Shown here one piece after another: positions 32,012-40,720 of a stretch of DNA of 64,000 nt. Position 1 is the stretch's first letter. Every line of letters begins with the position of its first letter. The position numbers and the translations under genes were made by a program. This stretch comes from CAWCOU01 sp963797335 (GTDB lineage Bacteria > Pseudomonadota > Gammaproteobacteria > JAURND01): NCBI GenBank assembly GCA_963797335.1, contig CAWCOU010000008.1, positions 341,488 to 405,487 of the forward strand, read 5' to 3'. The notes beneath the pieces were generated by a model. The model saw only the letters and a list, made by a program, of their open reading frames with translations. It was not told the DNA's origin and ran no database searches.

Positions 32012-33391
32012 ATGCATCAACGAAACCTAGAAATAGACCTAGACCCTTTGGTTTATTTAAGAGCCAATGAATTTAAAAGAAGGTGTTTCACAATACCCAT
32101 CCGACCTTATCATGATCTTATCAACCAACTGATAACAGAATACCAGACCATTTCCCAGGTTCCAGATTCCAAGGCAAAATCTTTGTTTGGTCCCAGTCAG
32201 ATTGGACAATCGACCGCTGTCTCTTACCGCTGCTGTAAATATCAGTTACTATTTTTGATTATCCGAGAAATTTTAAGACGTGCCGATCAAAGTTCCACTA
32301 TAGCTTATCAGGCACAACAATATTCAGATGTTCTTTCTAGCATAATAGATGCATTAAGCAGTCATGATAATTTAAAATTTAAACACAGACTAATTGCGTT
32401 TGGTGCATTGGTTCCGTTAGCCCTTTGCATTTTATTTGCAATTAAAGCAAACGCACACCCAGAGGTTCGAGTTTCATTCTCCATGGCAGCTAGCGCCTTA
32501 GCGCTGATAGCATTGATTAGTTCCATATGGAGCTTAACTACATGGAAACATTCCCATGAGCGACAACGACAAGCGAATGAGGGGATAGATCGTCTGCAAA
32601 CTTTACCTCTTCAGCGATTAGAATCTAGTAGTTTTTCCGCCAGATATAATGTGCACATCACTAATCTAGTCACTAAAGCCGATTTGGATATTCTACGTAT
32701 TCTTGATTTACTTTATCGCGAAAAGCCAAGTTGCATGATAGAAGGAACTGACAATTGCGTTAACCATAAGGATAACCCTCTTAGCGAGAATCCTAGAACT
32801 GAAACAGTGGCCAGCGCTGCTGATGAAAAAACGATTGTTTCATCCGATCCATTAAATAGCGACCAGGATACAGAACTTTATTTTATCCAGACTAAAGGTG
32901 ATGAAAAAAATAGCGAAAATAAGTATGGCGGCCCTTATTGTGCCTGTTGTATTAGCACTCACATCCAAACGCAAGAGGCAAAGGGCTTAAAACCTACTGA
33001 TCCCCAGTCCAAAAATTTAATTGTTTTCGATCACGGCAGGGCTATCTTGCACCCAGTAAGTCATATCTTGGGGCAATGGGAAAGGCTTCTACAAAGTTTC
33101 CCTTCTTTATTGGGATCACTTTCCTTACCTAAAACACTCAAGCCTTTAGCCTCAAGCACGGTAGACCTACCGACTGCAGATGAAAAAAAAGAATCGACGA
33201 TACCAATCGATGTAACTTCTGAACTAGAAACTCCACTACTGCCAACCAAAAATCCTAGACCGACAACAACGAGGATCCCCTCACACTCATCCCTATTGCA
33301 TTTTTCAACCAGAACAGCTGACCGGAATTCCCCCACTCTTTCATCAAGAACCGAAGATGAAGAAGAAGGTGAAAATTATACTCTGCTCTGA
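32012..33391 (+). CDS. Hypothetical membrane-hairpin protein with long cytosolic tail
   Basis: No family recognised. The 459-residue product has a helical N-terminal domain (1-120), two adjacent membrane helices (about 127-146 and 155-176) and a long hydrophilic tail that ends in a Ser/Thr/Pro-rich, acidic low-complexity stretch. A Cys pair (GPYCACCIS) lies near residue 307. There is no signal peptide. GGAG lies 9 bases before the ATG at 32012; a TTG at 31997 is unlikely. The architecture matches the proteins at 21216 and 40127. It is a candidate secreted, membrane-inserted effector, an inference only. Confidence 0.65.
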   Translation: MHQRNLEIDLDPLVYLRANEFKRRCFTIPIRPYHDLINQLITEYQTISQVPDSKAKSLFGPSQIGQSTAVSYRCCKYQLLFLIIREILRRADQSSTIAYQAQQYSDVLSSIIDALSSHDNLKFKHRLIAFGALVPLALCILFAIKANAHPEVRVSFSMAASALALIALISSIWSLTTWKHSHERQRQANEGIDRLQTLPLQRLESSSFSARYNVHITNLVTKADLDILRILDLLYREKPSCMIEGTDNCVNHKDNPLSENPRTETVASAADEKTIVSSDPLNSDQDTELYFIQTKGDEKNSENKYGGPYCACCISTHIQTQEAKGLKPTDPQSKNLIVFDHGRAILHPVSHILGQWERLLQSFPSLLGSLSLPKTLKPLASSTVDLPTADEKKESTIPIDVTSELETPLLPTKNPRPTTTRIPSHSSLLHFSTRTADRNSPTLSSRTEDEEEGENYTLL

Positions 33392-33452
33392 CCCATAAAT
33401 TCAGTTTTTAAGCTTCGCCAGGTGACATTGTCTTTTTCCATATCTCACTCTG

Positions 33453-34418
33453 CTATAGTTCAAATGCATTATTGTTAGTCTGATTGAAATCATTTCTAAT
33501 AAAAATACTATCCAAAACTAAACGCAGCTCGCATGTCTCATTTAATTGATACTTCGGCTTAAATTGAAAGTACTGCGCTATTTTGGAGCCAGAGAAATGA
33601 TTGTATTGGCCAAAAAGTTCAGCCGCATATTCTCCAACTTCTTTAAGTGATAAGTGAACTATAGGAATGTTGAGATTGGAAACTATTAGAAGTTCTTTAA
33701 AAAAATCATGCCAACAAAACTCACCCCCAATAGCATTACCTGCGCTACCTAAAGGTTTTGCCATTGATTCAGCTACTAACCAAGCGAGATCGCGTGCATC
33801 AATCCAGCAATCCACATATTTTTCGTATTCTTCTTTAGTTTCTCCAGGGAGGCAAATTTTATTATCAAATACTTTAATAAATCGATTTATAATATGCTGT
33901 TTTGATTTTTCATTAGGTGCAAAAATCCATGGGGCACGAAAAATAGTAAAATCATTTCTACCACGATATTTGGCTTCCTCAATTAACAACGCTTCACAAG
34001 CAATTTTTCCAGCGGAATATGCATTCATTTCACCAGACAATGGGCATAATTCATCAGTAATTTTATTCTGATGTTGATACCCATAAACATCTACACTACT
34101 AATAAAAACAAATGGACCATTTTCCCAATTATTTAATAATATCTTCATCGCATCAATATCTACTTGTGGATCTGCGTTCCCGCGCAAAGACGCACAAGCA
34201 TAATGTACAATCCCACTATTATTTCTACTTGACTGATCTAATAACGTTAATTGATTTAGATCTCCTTGCACATAGCTCAATGCACTGCTAGCTGGCACAG
34301 ATGGAATTTTTCTCACAAATAACTTAAGTGAAAATCCGCGCCGATTTATTTCTTCAGAAGCAAATCCGCCAGCGATACCAGTACTCCCTGTAATAAAAAT
34401 TTCATTTAATTTACTCAT
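33453..34418 (-). CDS. NAD-dependent epimerase/dehydratase (extended SDR)
   Basis: An extended short-chain dehydrogenase/reductase of about 321 residues. It has the nucleotide-binding TGSTGIAG motif at the N-terminus, the catalytic Ser in FISSVDVYG and the YxxxK pair in AYSAGKIACE, then DFTIFRAPWIFAP as in sugar-nucleotide epimerases. The substrate is not clear. The ATG at 34418 is preferred over a TTG at 34421. It marks the beginning of a more AT-rich accessory stretch. Confidence 0.85.
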   Translation of the reverse strand: MSKLNEIFITGSTGIAGGFASEEINRRGFSLKLFVRKIPSVPASSALSYVQGDLNQLTLLDQSSRNNSGIVHYACASLRGNADPQVDIDAMKILLNNWENGPFVFISSVDVYGYQHQNKITDELCPLSGEMNAYSAGKIACEALLIEEAKYRGRNDFTIFRAPWIFAPNEKSKQHIINRFIKVFDNKICLPGETKEEYEKYVDCWIDARDLAWLVAESMAKPLGSAGNAIGGEFCWHDFFKELLIVSNLNIPIVHLSLKEVGEYAAELFGQYNHFSGSKIAQYFQFKPKYQLNETCELRLVLDSIFIRNDFNQTNNNAFEL

Positions 34419-34538
34419 CAAGATATCCAGGTTTAACTTTATTACTCTACTATTTTACTAACACACGCCGCTACAATAACAATACATCAGCGATAAGCTG
34501 AATTTTTTTCATAAAAAGTGGGTGATTGATTGTTCATT

Positions 34539-35768
34539 TTAATCATCCTGAATGCCATGTTGTATTTTTTTATAAAAACCACCGTAAACCAGCAGTGCTA
34601 TCAAAGACATGATTGAAATCACCGCTGCGACTGAAGCAATGGTTTGGTTATATACAATACCAACAGCAAAACTACCCAGACTGCTAAACCCAGTCATGCT
34701 AAATCCTAGCATTGCCGCAGCAAAACCACCTGAATTCGGACTTGCTGACAAGGTTTCTTTCGCGAGTGGGCTGCTGGCTAATCCGAATCCGGCGGCATAT
34801 AACATCATGCCTCCTACGAATCCATAAAGACTCCGCGGATAAACAAAACTCACTAATAACATAGCCACAGCAGCTAATACAATGATAATCGATCCTAGCA
34901 AAATCACTCGATCCGTGCGGTAGCGTTTGACTAATTTATCAACCAACAAAGAGGTGACAATAAAAGCGCCAAATACGGTCAATTGAGTCACACCAAAATA
35001 TTGTGCGGGTATTTTCAGTAAGTTGATAATGACAAATGGCGCGCCTGACAAATAAGCAATAATCCCGCCAAAAAACAGTCCATATGCTAGCAGATGACGA
35101 ATAAACATCCGATTTTTTAAAAGACCCCAATAAGTCGTCCATAAAATGCGCGGGCGAAGAGCAGTAAAATCCAAAGTGGTTTTGCTTTCAGGCATCCATT
35201 TCCACAAGCCTATAAGGCCTATCAAACCCAATACGAATACAAGAAAGAAATTTGCGCGCCAGCCTAATAATAAAAATATATAGCCACCTATTAATGGCCC
35301 TAATAAAGGTGCAGCAGAATTACATACATTTAACAACGATAACAAACGAACACACTGGTGACCGCTAAATAACTCATGAATCACTATGAAGCTGACTACC
35401 GTTAAGCTGCAAACACCCACACCTTGAAAAAAGCGCGCCAAAATTAAAGATCCAACGTGATTGCTCATTGCGCAAATTAAGGTTGATAATAAAAATATGA
35501 TCCCACCGGCAAACAATACTATGCGCCGTCCATAACGATCAGCAAGGGGCCCCATCAGCAATTGGGGGGCAGCAGCACCCAAAAACCACAGTGCCAAACT
35601 CATTTGTACCCAATGAGCGGTGGTATTAAAAATATGCACTAAACTGGGCATGCTAGGCATGTAAATGTCATTGGAGACATTGCCAGTGAAGCTATAGAGA
35701 AATAAAAAGATTGGAAACCAGAATAGATTTTTAGCTGACTTCGAAGGTGAATCTAGAAATTTAGCCAT
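34539..35768 (-). CDS. MFS drug-resistance transporter, Bcr/CflA subfamily
   Basis: A 409-residue exporter with 12 predicted membrane helices. The Bcr/CflA features are visible: NDIYMPSMPSL after the first helix, motif A GPLADRYGRR, and motif C LLNVCNSAAPLLGPLIGGY. It exports drugs or small metabolites by proton antiport in the inner membrane. GAGG lies 7 bases before the ATG. A hairpin (CACTCCCCCAATAGGGGTG, 35805-35823) sits in its 5' region. The MerR gene lies upstream on the same strand, after 184 bases, so co-regulation is possible. Confidence 0.9.
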   Translation of the reverse strand: MAKFLDSPSKSAKNLFWFPIFLFLYSFTGNVSNDIYMPSMPSLVHIFNTTAHWVQMSLALWFLGAAAPQLLMGPLADRYGRRIVLFAGGIIFLLSTLICAMSNHVGSLILARFFQGVGVCSLTVVSFIVIHELFSGHQCVRLLSLLNVCNSAAPLLGPLIGGYIFLLLGWRANFFLVFVLGLIGLIGLWKWMPESKTTLDFTALRPRILWTTYWGLLKNRMFIRHLLAYGLFFGGIIAYLSGAPFVIINLLKIPAQYFGVTQLTVFGAFIVTSLLVDKLVKRYRTDRVILLGSIIIVLAAVAMLLVSFVYPRSLYGFVGGMMLYAAGFGLASSPLAKETLSASPNSGGFAAAMLGFSMTGFSSLGSFAVGIVYNQTIASVAAVISIMSLIALLVYGGFYKKIQHGIQDD

Positions 35769-35952
35769 TTTGTAACCTCATACAACAAAAAAACATAAGA
35801 CAAACACTCCCCCAATAGGGGTGCTGACCCGTCATGCAAAATTGTATGAAGCTAAGCGGCTAAAATCATGATGTACCTAAATTGACAATGTTTAATCTGC
35901 TTCATTATAACATACTCGAAACTGATGGGTCAAAAACGTGTGAGGAGGGTTT

Positions 35953-36384
35953 TTAACCCTTGAGGCTGCAGCTGCCGAAATCATCAGGATTACCACCGCC
36001 TAAAGCCTGTATAATTGGGCAAACTACTTGAGAATCCTGTTTTTCACACTGCTCTACGAGCTGCGATAAAGCCTCTCGAATATTCTCTAGTTGCCGAATA
36101 TGATTGGTGAGTTGTTCCAAACGTGTCCGCGCAATTCCTTGAATCTGTTGGCGGTGCTCTAATGGGTCATATTGAAGCAATTCTTTAATTTCTTTAAGCG
36201 TAAAACCACCCAATTGAGCACGTCGAATAAAACGCAATCTCTGCAAGTAGGTACCGTCATAATGTCTGTATTCATTGACTGCTTGGGGTACAGGAAGCAA
36301 ACCACGCCGCTGATAAAAGCGCACAGTTTCAATCCCTACCCCTCCCGCTCGTGCAAATTGGGAAATAGTCATTTTGTCACTCAT
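35953..36384 (-). CDS. MerR-family transcriptional activator, MerR(Hg)-like
   Basis: A 143-residue regulator with an N-terminal winged helix (MTISQFARAGGVGIETVRFYQRRGLL), a long dimerisation helix (about 85-115) and a C-terminal metal loop. Cys113 and Cys122 (QCEKQDSQVVCPIIQAL) match two of the three mercury-binding cysteines of Tn-type MerR; the third, expected near the start of the long helix, is absent, while an extra Cys139 lies near the end. It is divergent from the MauE-like gene and would act at the mer-like promoter between them. The inducing metal or metalloid is uncertain. Confidence 0.9.
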   Translation of the reverse strand: MSDKMTISQFARAGGVGIETVRFYQRRGLLPVPQAVNEYRHYDGTYLQRLRFIRRAQLGGFTLKEIKELLQYDPLEHRQQIQGIARTRLEQLTNHIRQLENIREALSQLVEQCEKQDSQVVCPIIQALGGGNPDDFGSCSLKG

Positions 36385-36391
36385 AAAACAC

Positions 36392-36423
36392 TTGACTCCG
36401 TACCATAGTACAGCGTTTAGTAT
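36392..36423 (+). promoter_or_regulatory. mer-type promoter/operator
   Basis: TTGACT at 36392-36397, then a 19-base spacer and TTAGTA at 36417-36422. The spacer holds the dyad CCGTAC-CATA-GTACAG. The start (TTGACTCCGTAC) matches the classic mer operator, and the over-long spacer is the hallmark of promoters activated by MerR through DNA untwisting. It would fire toward the MauE-like and methyltransferase genes. Confidence 0.8.
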
Positions 36424-36456
36424 ATGTGCATTTTAAAGCAATAGGAAGGAGGATTT

Positions 36457-36966
36457 ATGAAAGATGAACACGCTGTCCAGCCCTACAATATCTTAAGAAC
36501 CTATTATCCACTGGTTTTAATTATTGCCTATATTACAGGGGTTTCCTTTTTAACAAGCACTGAATCTGGCCAAATTGTATGGCATATTTGGATGAGTCAT
36601 TTTATGGCTGGGTTTTTTCTGGTCTTTTCCGCGTTCAAATTTCTTAATTTATCAGGATTTGCTGCGGCTTACGCCAGATATGATGTGCTCGCAACTCGTT
36701 GGCATTATTATGGCTATATCTATCCTTTTTTAGAATTAGGACTGGGGATAGCCTATCTTGCACAGACGGTAAATACGATTGTATTAATCCTCACTATTCT
36801 TTTAATGGGATTTTCTAGCATTGGTGTGATGCAGGCATTAATGAAAAAACAGGTTATCGATTGTGCTTGTTTGGGAACTATATTAAAACTGCCCATGTCT
36901 GCCATTACTTTAATAGAGGACATATCCATGGTATTAATGGCTATCGCCATGTTAATCCTAAAATAA
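36457..36966 (+). CDS. MauE/DoxX-like redox-associated membrane protein
   Basis: A 169-residue inner-membrane protein with four hydrophobic helices. The cytoplasm-facing loop carries a Cys-x-Cys pair (C136, C138 in IDCACLGTILKLPMSAITLIED), typical of MauE-like proteins that work with thiol redox or metal handling. GGAGG lies just upstream. It is the first gene under the mer-like promoter and is followed 15 bases later by a thiopurine methyltransferase gene, so both belong to one metal- or metalloid-responsive operon. Confidence 0.8.
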   Translation: MKDEHAVQPYNILRTYYPLVLIIAYITGVSFLTSTESGQIVWHIWMSHFMAGFFLVFSAFKFLNLSGFAAAYARYDVLATRWHYYGYIYPFLELGLGIAYLAQTVNTIVLILTILLMGFSSIGVMQALMKKQVIDCACLGTILKLPMSAITLIEDISMVLMAIAMLILK

Positions 36967-36981
36967 TCGGAAGAAAAAGTA

Positions 36982-37632
36982 ATGAGCTATGATTGGCAAG
37001 AACATTGGAAATCTAATGAACATCCTTTTCATTTGACCAGTGTAAACCCATTCCTTGAATGTTATTGGCAAAAATTAAAATTACCTGCAAACGGTCATGT
37101 ATTAGTACCACTGTGCGGTAAATCACAAGACTTGTTATGGTTAGCTCAGCAAGGCCATCAAGTTACTGGGGTTGAAATCAGCCCAATAGCTTGTGAAACA
37201 TTTTTTTCCGAAAATCGTCTTCCTTTTGAACAGCAACAACAAGACGAATTTATTCATTATGACAATGAGAAGATTGTATTACTCTGTGGAGATTTTTTTA
37301 GATTAGATCCTATACTGGTGACAGATATTTCTGCTGTTTATGATCGCGCAGCGCTCATTGCATTACCACCCGCATTACATCAACGTTATGTAAAACAACT
37401 GACTAAATTTATGGCTAAAGGTTCAGAAATGTTACTGATTGTTATAGACTCCAACGATCTTACTCAAGAACATCCTTATCCTTTGAACACCGCAGATATC
37501 CATAATTTATTTTGCAAAGACTTTGCAATCAATGAAATAGCCCGCGTTAAAATAGATAATCTTTCGACGGTCTTGATAAGCAGAGGCTATCGAACAGCCT
37601 ATGAAGTTGTCTATCACTTGAAAAGATTATGA
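36982..37632 (+). CDS. tpm: Thiopurine S-methyltransferase (TPMT family)
   Basis: A 216-residue SAM-dependent methyltransferase with the TPMT signature HVLVPLCGKSQDLLWLAQQG, then VTGVEISPIAC, CGDFFRLDP and AVYDRAALIALP. Bacterial members methylate selenium and tellurium compounds to volatile products as well as thiols. Being second in an operon under a MerR-type promoter fits metalloid detoxification. The ribosome site is a weak GGAAG. Confidence 0.93.
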   Translation: MSYDWQEHWKSNEHPFHLTSVNPFLECYWQKLKLPANGHVLVPLCGKSQDLLWLAQQGHQVTGVEISPIACETFFSENRLPFEQQQQDEFIHYDNEKIVLLCGDFFRLDPILVTDISAVYDRAALIALPPALHQRYVKQLTKFMAKGSEMLLIVIDSNDLTQEHPYPLNTADIHNLFCKDFAINEIARVKIDNLSTVLISRGYRTAYEVVYHLKRL

Positions 37633-37772
37633 GATTTAAACAAGACAAGTCTACATCAGGGTGTTTTCTCGACTAAATGTCGTCTTTTTAAAATATGGCA
37701 AGCATATTGATTGGACTTTATTCACTAAAACATCAACATTGACTATCACACACAATTGGCTTGCTTATTTTG

Positions 37773-38276
37773 CTAGGGATATAATGTGCTCTGTATAATA
37801 TTTTCAATTGTAGCATGATGCCCACTCCAGGCCTCGTAAACGCTTCTCGCCCATGCTTTGACCAGGTATTCATGTTCAACGGCAGTTTCTGCCTTAATGA
37901 CATCCAGTACCGTCATCCAGCGCGGATTATCCGGGGGTGTTAACCAAATGAAATCTCGTTTTTTTCGCAAGATTTCATCCATACAATGCACAATATATTG
38001 AGCTGGTTTGTTTTCTGCCAAAGAGAGATGCAAAGCAATCAGATGGATATTCACTGATTGCACAGCATTGCGTTCTTGAGGATTTCCCGGGTGTTGAACT
38101 CCATAGCTGTCTACTGTGAGACGATGAGCCTTTTGATACGTTGGATAATCTTGATACTCTTTAGTCAAAATGGCATTACATATAGCCCAACATCCTGATC
38201 AAGCGCCACGATAGCGATCTGCTCCCATTTCTGATCCTTCGAAAAAAGCGTGACATCCTGGGCATTTTTCCAACAT
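37773..38276 (-). pseudogene. DUF5946-family gene interrupted by one in-frame TGA
   Basis: An ATG at 38276, with AGGAAA upstream, starts MLEKCPGCHAFFEG and continues in frame to ...DRYRGA, a TGA at 38199-38201, then SGCWAICNAILTKEYQ and the rest of a DUF5946-like protein (HRLTVDSYGVQHPGN, WLTPPDNPRWMTVLDV). The frame is unbroken except for this codon. Relatives have Ser at this point, so a TCA to TGA change is the simplest cause. The downstream part alone can be opened only from a TTG at 38168. Function of the family is unknown; the CPGC pair suggests a zinc-binding start. Upstream lies the GNAT/methyltransferase operon. Confidence 0.75.
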
Positions 38277-38351
38277 AAATTTCCTATTCTTACGTTTAAT
38301 TTATAATTTCAACAATGATTGAGCATTTTAGATAAATAATCCCTGCTTCCA

Positions 38352-39089
38352 TTACTTAAGGACTGTTGCTTTAATTATCAATAATGGCGGCCTGATTTTA
38401 TGAATTGAAAATTTCTCGTTACCGTCAATGAGCTCATCTGATGGCATTGGCTCTAATACATTATTGATCACCATGTTATTTTTGATTAAAGTATTAATAT
38501 AAGTTGAGACTTTTCGATGGTATTTTTTTACTCCTGGCACAAACCATGTTTGCTCGAAAGCGATCTCATCGCGATAGTTGTATATGGGATGGAAACTTCT
38601 GCCTGCTTCATCAGTTTTGATAATTGCCTCAGGATATGCAGTGCAAATTGGATGTTCAACAGAAAAAATAAACAATCCACCCGGTTTGAGCAAATTTGAA
38701 ACCTTTTTAGCAATATCATCGAAGTCTTCAACATAATGCAAGGCCAGTGATGAGACAATTAAATCAAATGCGCCAGATGAATGAGCAAAATGCTCAACAG
38801 CTACTTCTTTGAATGTAATGTTGTCTCTTTGATTTTTTTCTTTTGCAGTACTAATCATTTTAGATGAAACATCAATTGCAGTAATAGCGGCCGCACCATG
38901 ATCAGAGGCAAAAGCAGCAAAGTCGCCAAAACCGCAGCCCAGCTCTAATAGCCGCTTTCCTGACAAATCTGGCAATAAAGAAATTATCGCTGGCTGCTCT
39001 AATGCATCATTAAAACCGGCTTTACCCTCGCGAAGTGTTTTATAAGCTTCAAAGAAGTCTGGGTTATCATAAATATTTTGAGGTGCCAT
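38352..39089 (-). CDS. Class I SAM-dependent methyltransferase
   Basis: A 245-residue small-molecule-type methyltransferase of the UbiE/Methyltransf_11/25 class. Motif I is LLELGCGFGDFAAFA, the acidic motif AITAIDVSSKM, then FDLIVSSLALHYVEDF and LLKPGGLFIFSVEHP. The substrate is not predictable. It is the third ORF of a likely operon behind the GNAT gene at 39715 and the small ORF at 39248, starting 9 bases after that ORF. Confidence 0.88.
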   Translation of the reverse strand: MAPQNIYDNPDFFEAYKTLREGKAGFNDALEQPAIISLLPDLSGKRLLELGCGFGDFAAFASDHGAAAITAIDVSSKMISTAKEKNQRDNITFKEVAVEHFAHSSGAFDLIVSSLALHYVEDFDDIAKKVSNLLKPGGLFIFSVEHPICTAYPEAIIKTDEAGRSFHPIYNYRDEIAFEQTWFVPGVKKYHRKVSTYINTLIKNNMVINNVLEPMPSDELIDGNEKFSIHKIRPPLLIIKATVLK

Positions 39090-39098
39090 AACAAAGAC

Positions 39099-39248
39099 TC
39101 AATAACTTGTAGTATCGTGGATAAAAATATGACCTTCTAAATATAACTGACACAACCCAGATAATAATACGCGATCAGTATCTATTTTACAAAATAACTC
39201 TCCTTGTCGGCTAATGAATCCACTTGGTAGACGATTTATTTTTATCAT
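39099..39248 (-). CDS. Small ORF (49 residues) translationally coupled to GNAT gene
   Basis: An ATG at 39248 overlaps the GNAT stop codon as ATGA and opens a 49-residue frame beginning MIKINRLPSGFISRQGELF and ending at 39099, nine bases before the methyltransferase start. The tight packing is the main evidence. The sequence is mixed, with no membrane segment, and resembles no family I know. It might instead be a remnant or a leader. Confidence 0.45.
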   Translation of the reverse strand: MIKINRLPSGFISRQGELFCKIDTDRVLLSGLCQLYLEGHIFIHDTTSY

Positions 39249-39715
39249 AAAATTTCCTGGTTGAAATGAAGCTTCATCCCTTCATGAGAGTCAATAAAAC
39301 CTAATTTCTTATAGAACTCAATTGTCTCTTTTCGTTTTTTATCCATCGTTAGCTGTATTAAATGACAACCTAATTCTCGCGCTTTATCAATCGCCCATTG
39401 TATCATCATATTTCCAATACCATGTCCACGATAGGCTTCATCAACACGCACACCTTCAATTTGGCCACGTTTTCCGCCTCGATAAGTGATATAGGTAATA
39501 ATCGTTAATTGCAAAGTGCCAATAATTTTATTTCCATCCTCTACCACAATCAGATATTGATTTTTATCAGAATTAATTTCGTCGAATGCTAAATAATAGT
39601 TTGCTGGTAACGGAATTTGGTAGGATTCTCGTTGACTTCCTAAAGGATCATGGGCAAGCAACTGCACGATGTGCATTAAATCATCCTGAGTCGCTTTTCT
39701 TATGCTTAATTTCAT
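39245..39715 (-). CDS. GNAT-family N-acetyltransferase
   Basis: A 156-residue acetyltransferase. The acetyl-CoA loop is in GVRVDEAYRGHGIGNMMIQWA, preceded by the strand KIIGTLQLTIITYI and followed by HLIQLTMDKKRKETIEFYKKLGF. It starts MKLSIRKATQDDLMHIVQLL. The acceptor is unknown. The stop codon overlaps a small ORF, and a methyltransferase gene follows on the same strand, so this is probably a small-molecule-modification operon. Confidence 0.9.
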   Translation of the reverse strand: MKLSIRKATQDDLMHIVQLLAHDPLGSQRESYQIPLPANYYLAFDEINSDKNQYLIVVEDGNKIIGTLQLTIITYITYRGGKRGQIEGVRVDEAYRGHGIGNMMIQWAIDKARELGCHLIQLTMDKKRKETIEFYKKLGFIDSHEGMKLHFNQEIL

Positions 39716-39735
39716 ATCTCTCGTTCGCCTTTAAA

Positions 39736-39918
39736 TCAGTTTGAAAAAATTCTTTGAGCACTTGAGAAGAATGCAAACAGATAACCTACATTCACACCAA
39801 AACTTAAATAACTTCCGGTTATGCCATTTGGCGACACGCCAATGCGCAAGGTTATTCCGTTGTTCGTGAATTTGACGATCATAGTATTAGTCGCGAGACC
39901 GCTCGCTGCCAAAGTCAT
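39736..39918 (-). CDS. Possible small hypothetical protein (60 residues)
   Basis: An ATG at 39918 opens 60 residues beginning MTLAASGLATNTMIVKF and ending with a hydrophobic stretch (SYLSFGVNVGYLFAFFSS). The ribosome site is poor and no family is recognised. It lies 20 bases upstream of the GNAT gene on the same strand, which is the only contextual support. It may be a gene relic. Confidence 0.3.
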   Translation of the reverse strand: MTLAASGLATNTMIVKFTNNGITLRIGVSPNGITGSYLSFGVNVGYLFAFFSSAQRIFSN

Positions 39919-40126
39919 GATCGATCTTCAAGTGTGAGTCGCACTTTAAAATGCTGTGCGCATTTTTACTGTGCATTGGTTATAGTTATTTTAACGGTAT
40001 ATTGAAAATAAATCTGAAGCATGGTAGCATCTCAAAATGGTTTTTTACAACATATTTTTGTAAAAATAGAGGCGCGTAAAAATAATTTAGTTGCTCACAT
40101 CCATATAATAACTAAGAGAAATTATA

Positions 40127-40684
40127 ATGAAAATTTTTGTTCATCCATCTGAATTACAACTTATGCAGCGTCATTTGAATTCATTAATAGACGTTTCATC
40201 ATCCGAAGAGAAAAATGCAAGTAAAGAGCGCGTGACAAAGGATGCTTATGACTTCTTGCTTTCTTATCAAAAAATATACTTCCCACCTCAGATATCAAAA
40301 TCTCATTTTATAATAGCTGGCCTGCTATTTCTTCCCTTTGCCGATTACGTGATCAGCACCGAATCATTTCAGAGCTCCCCTGAGGCTACTTCATTGGCTT
40401 TGGCCACCCTTTGCGGGTATCTATGGTGTACGTCGATGTCTCCGTCAAATGCACTTCAACGGCATGCAGAAGAAATTAAAAAAACATATCGCGAATGCAA
40501 AGCCGGACTGACTGATTTATTTCAGCCTACTTATCGAGCATCAGTAGAAATTGATATATCCTCTCTTAAAGAGTTACGAAAGAAAGAAGATATTACCGTG
40601 GAATATCTGATTCAACGGTATGAATTTATATTGGATAATCTTCAAGCACGAGAAAAACTTACCAATCTGTGCGCTATTAGTTAG
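40127..40684 (+). CDS. Hypothetical membrane-hairpin protein
   Basis: A 185-residue protein of no recognised family. The N-terminal 55 residues are helical and hydrophilic; two hydrophobic helices follow at about 60-78 and 86-104, then a helical C-terminus that may form a coiled coil (SLKELRKKEDITVEYLIQRYEF). No signal peptide. The AAGAGAAAT upstream of the ATG is an acceptable ribosome site. Layout resembles the proteins at 32012 and 21216. It is convergent with argS and shares a terminator with it. Confidence 0.6.
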   Translation: MKIFVHPSELQLMQRHLNSLIDVSSSEEKNASKERVTKDAYDFLLSYQKIYFPPQISKSHFIIAGLLFLPFADYVISTESFQSSPEATSLALATLCGYLWCTSMSPSNALQRHAEEIKKTYRECKAGLTDLFQPTYRASVEIDISSLKELRKKEDITVEYLIQRYEFILDNLQAREKLTNLCAIS

Positions 40685-40691
40685 CTCTGAA

Positions 40692-40720
40692 AGCCCTGGG
40701 AGCGCAGCAGCTCCCAGGCT
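40692..40720. terminator. Bidirectional hairpin between argS and the membrane-hairpin gene
   Basis: AGCCCTGGGAGC at 40692-40703 pairs with GCTCCCAGGCT at 40709-40719, with one bulged base, around a five-base loop. It lies between convergent genes and touches the argS stop codon. On the minus strand TTTC follows the stem, a short T run. Confidence 0.65.

Noticed and set aside
38199..38201. TGA in the DUF5946 gene as a selenocysteine codon
   Set aside because: Relatives appear to have Ser here, no selenocysteine machinery was seen, and I saw no convincing bacterial SECIS-like hairpin right after it.
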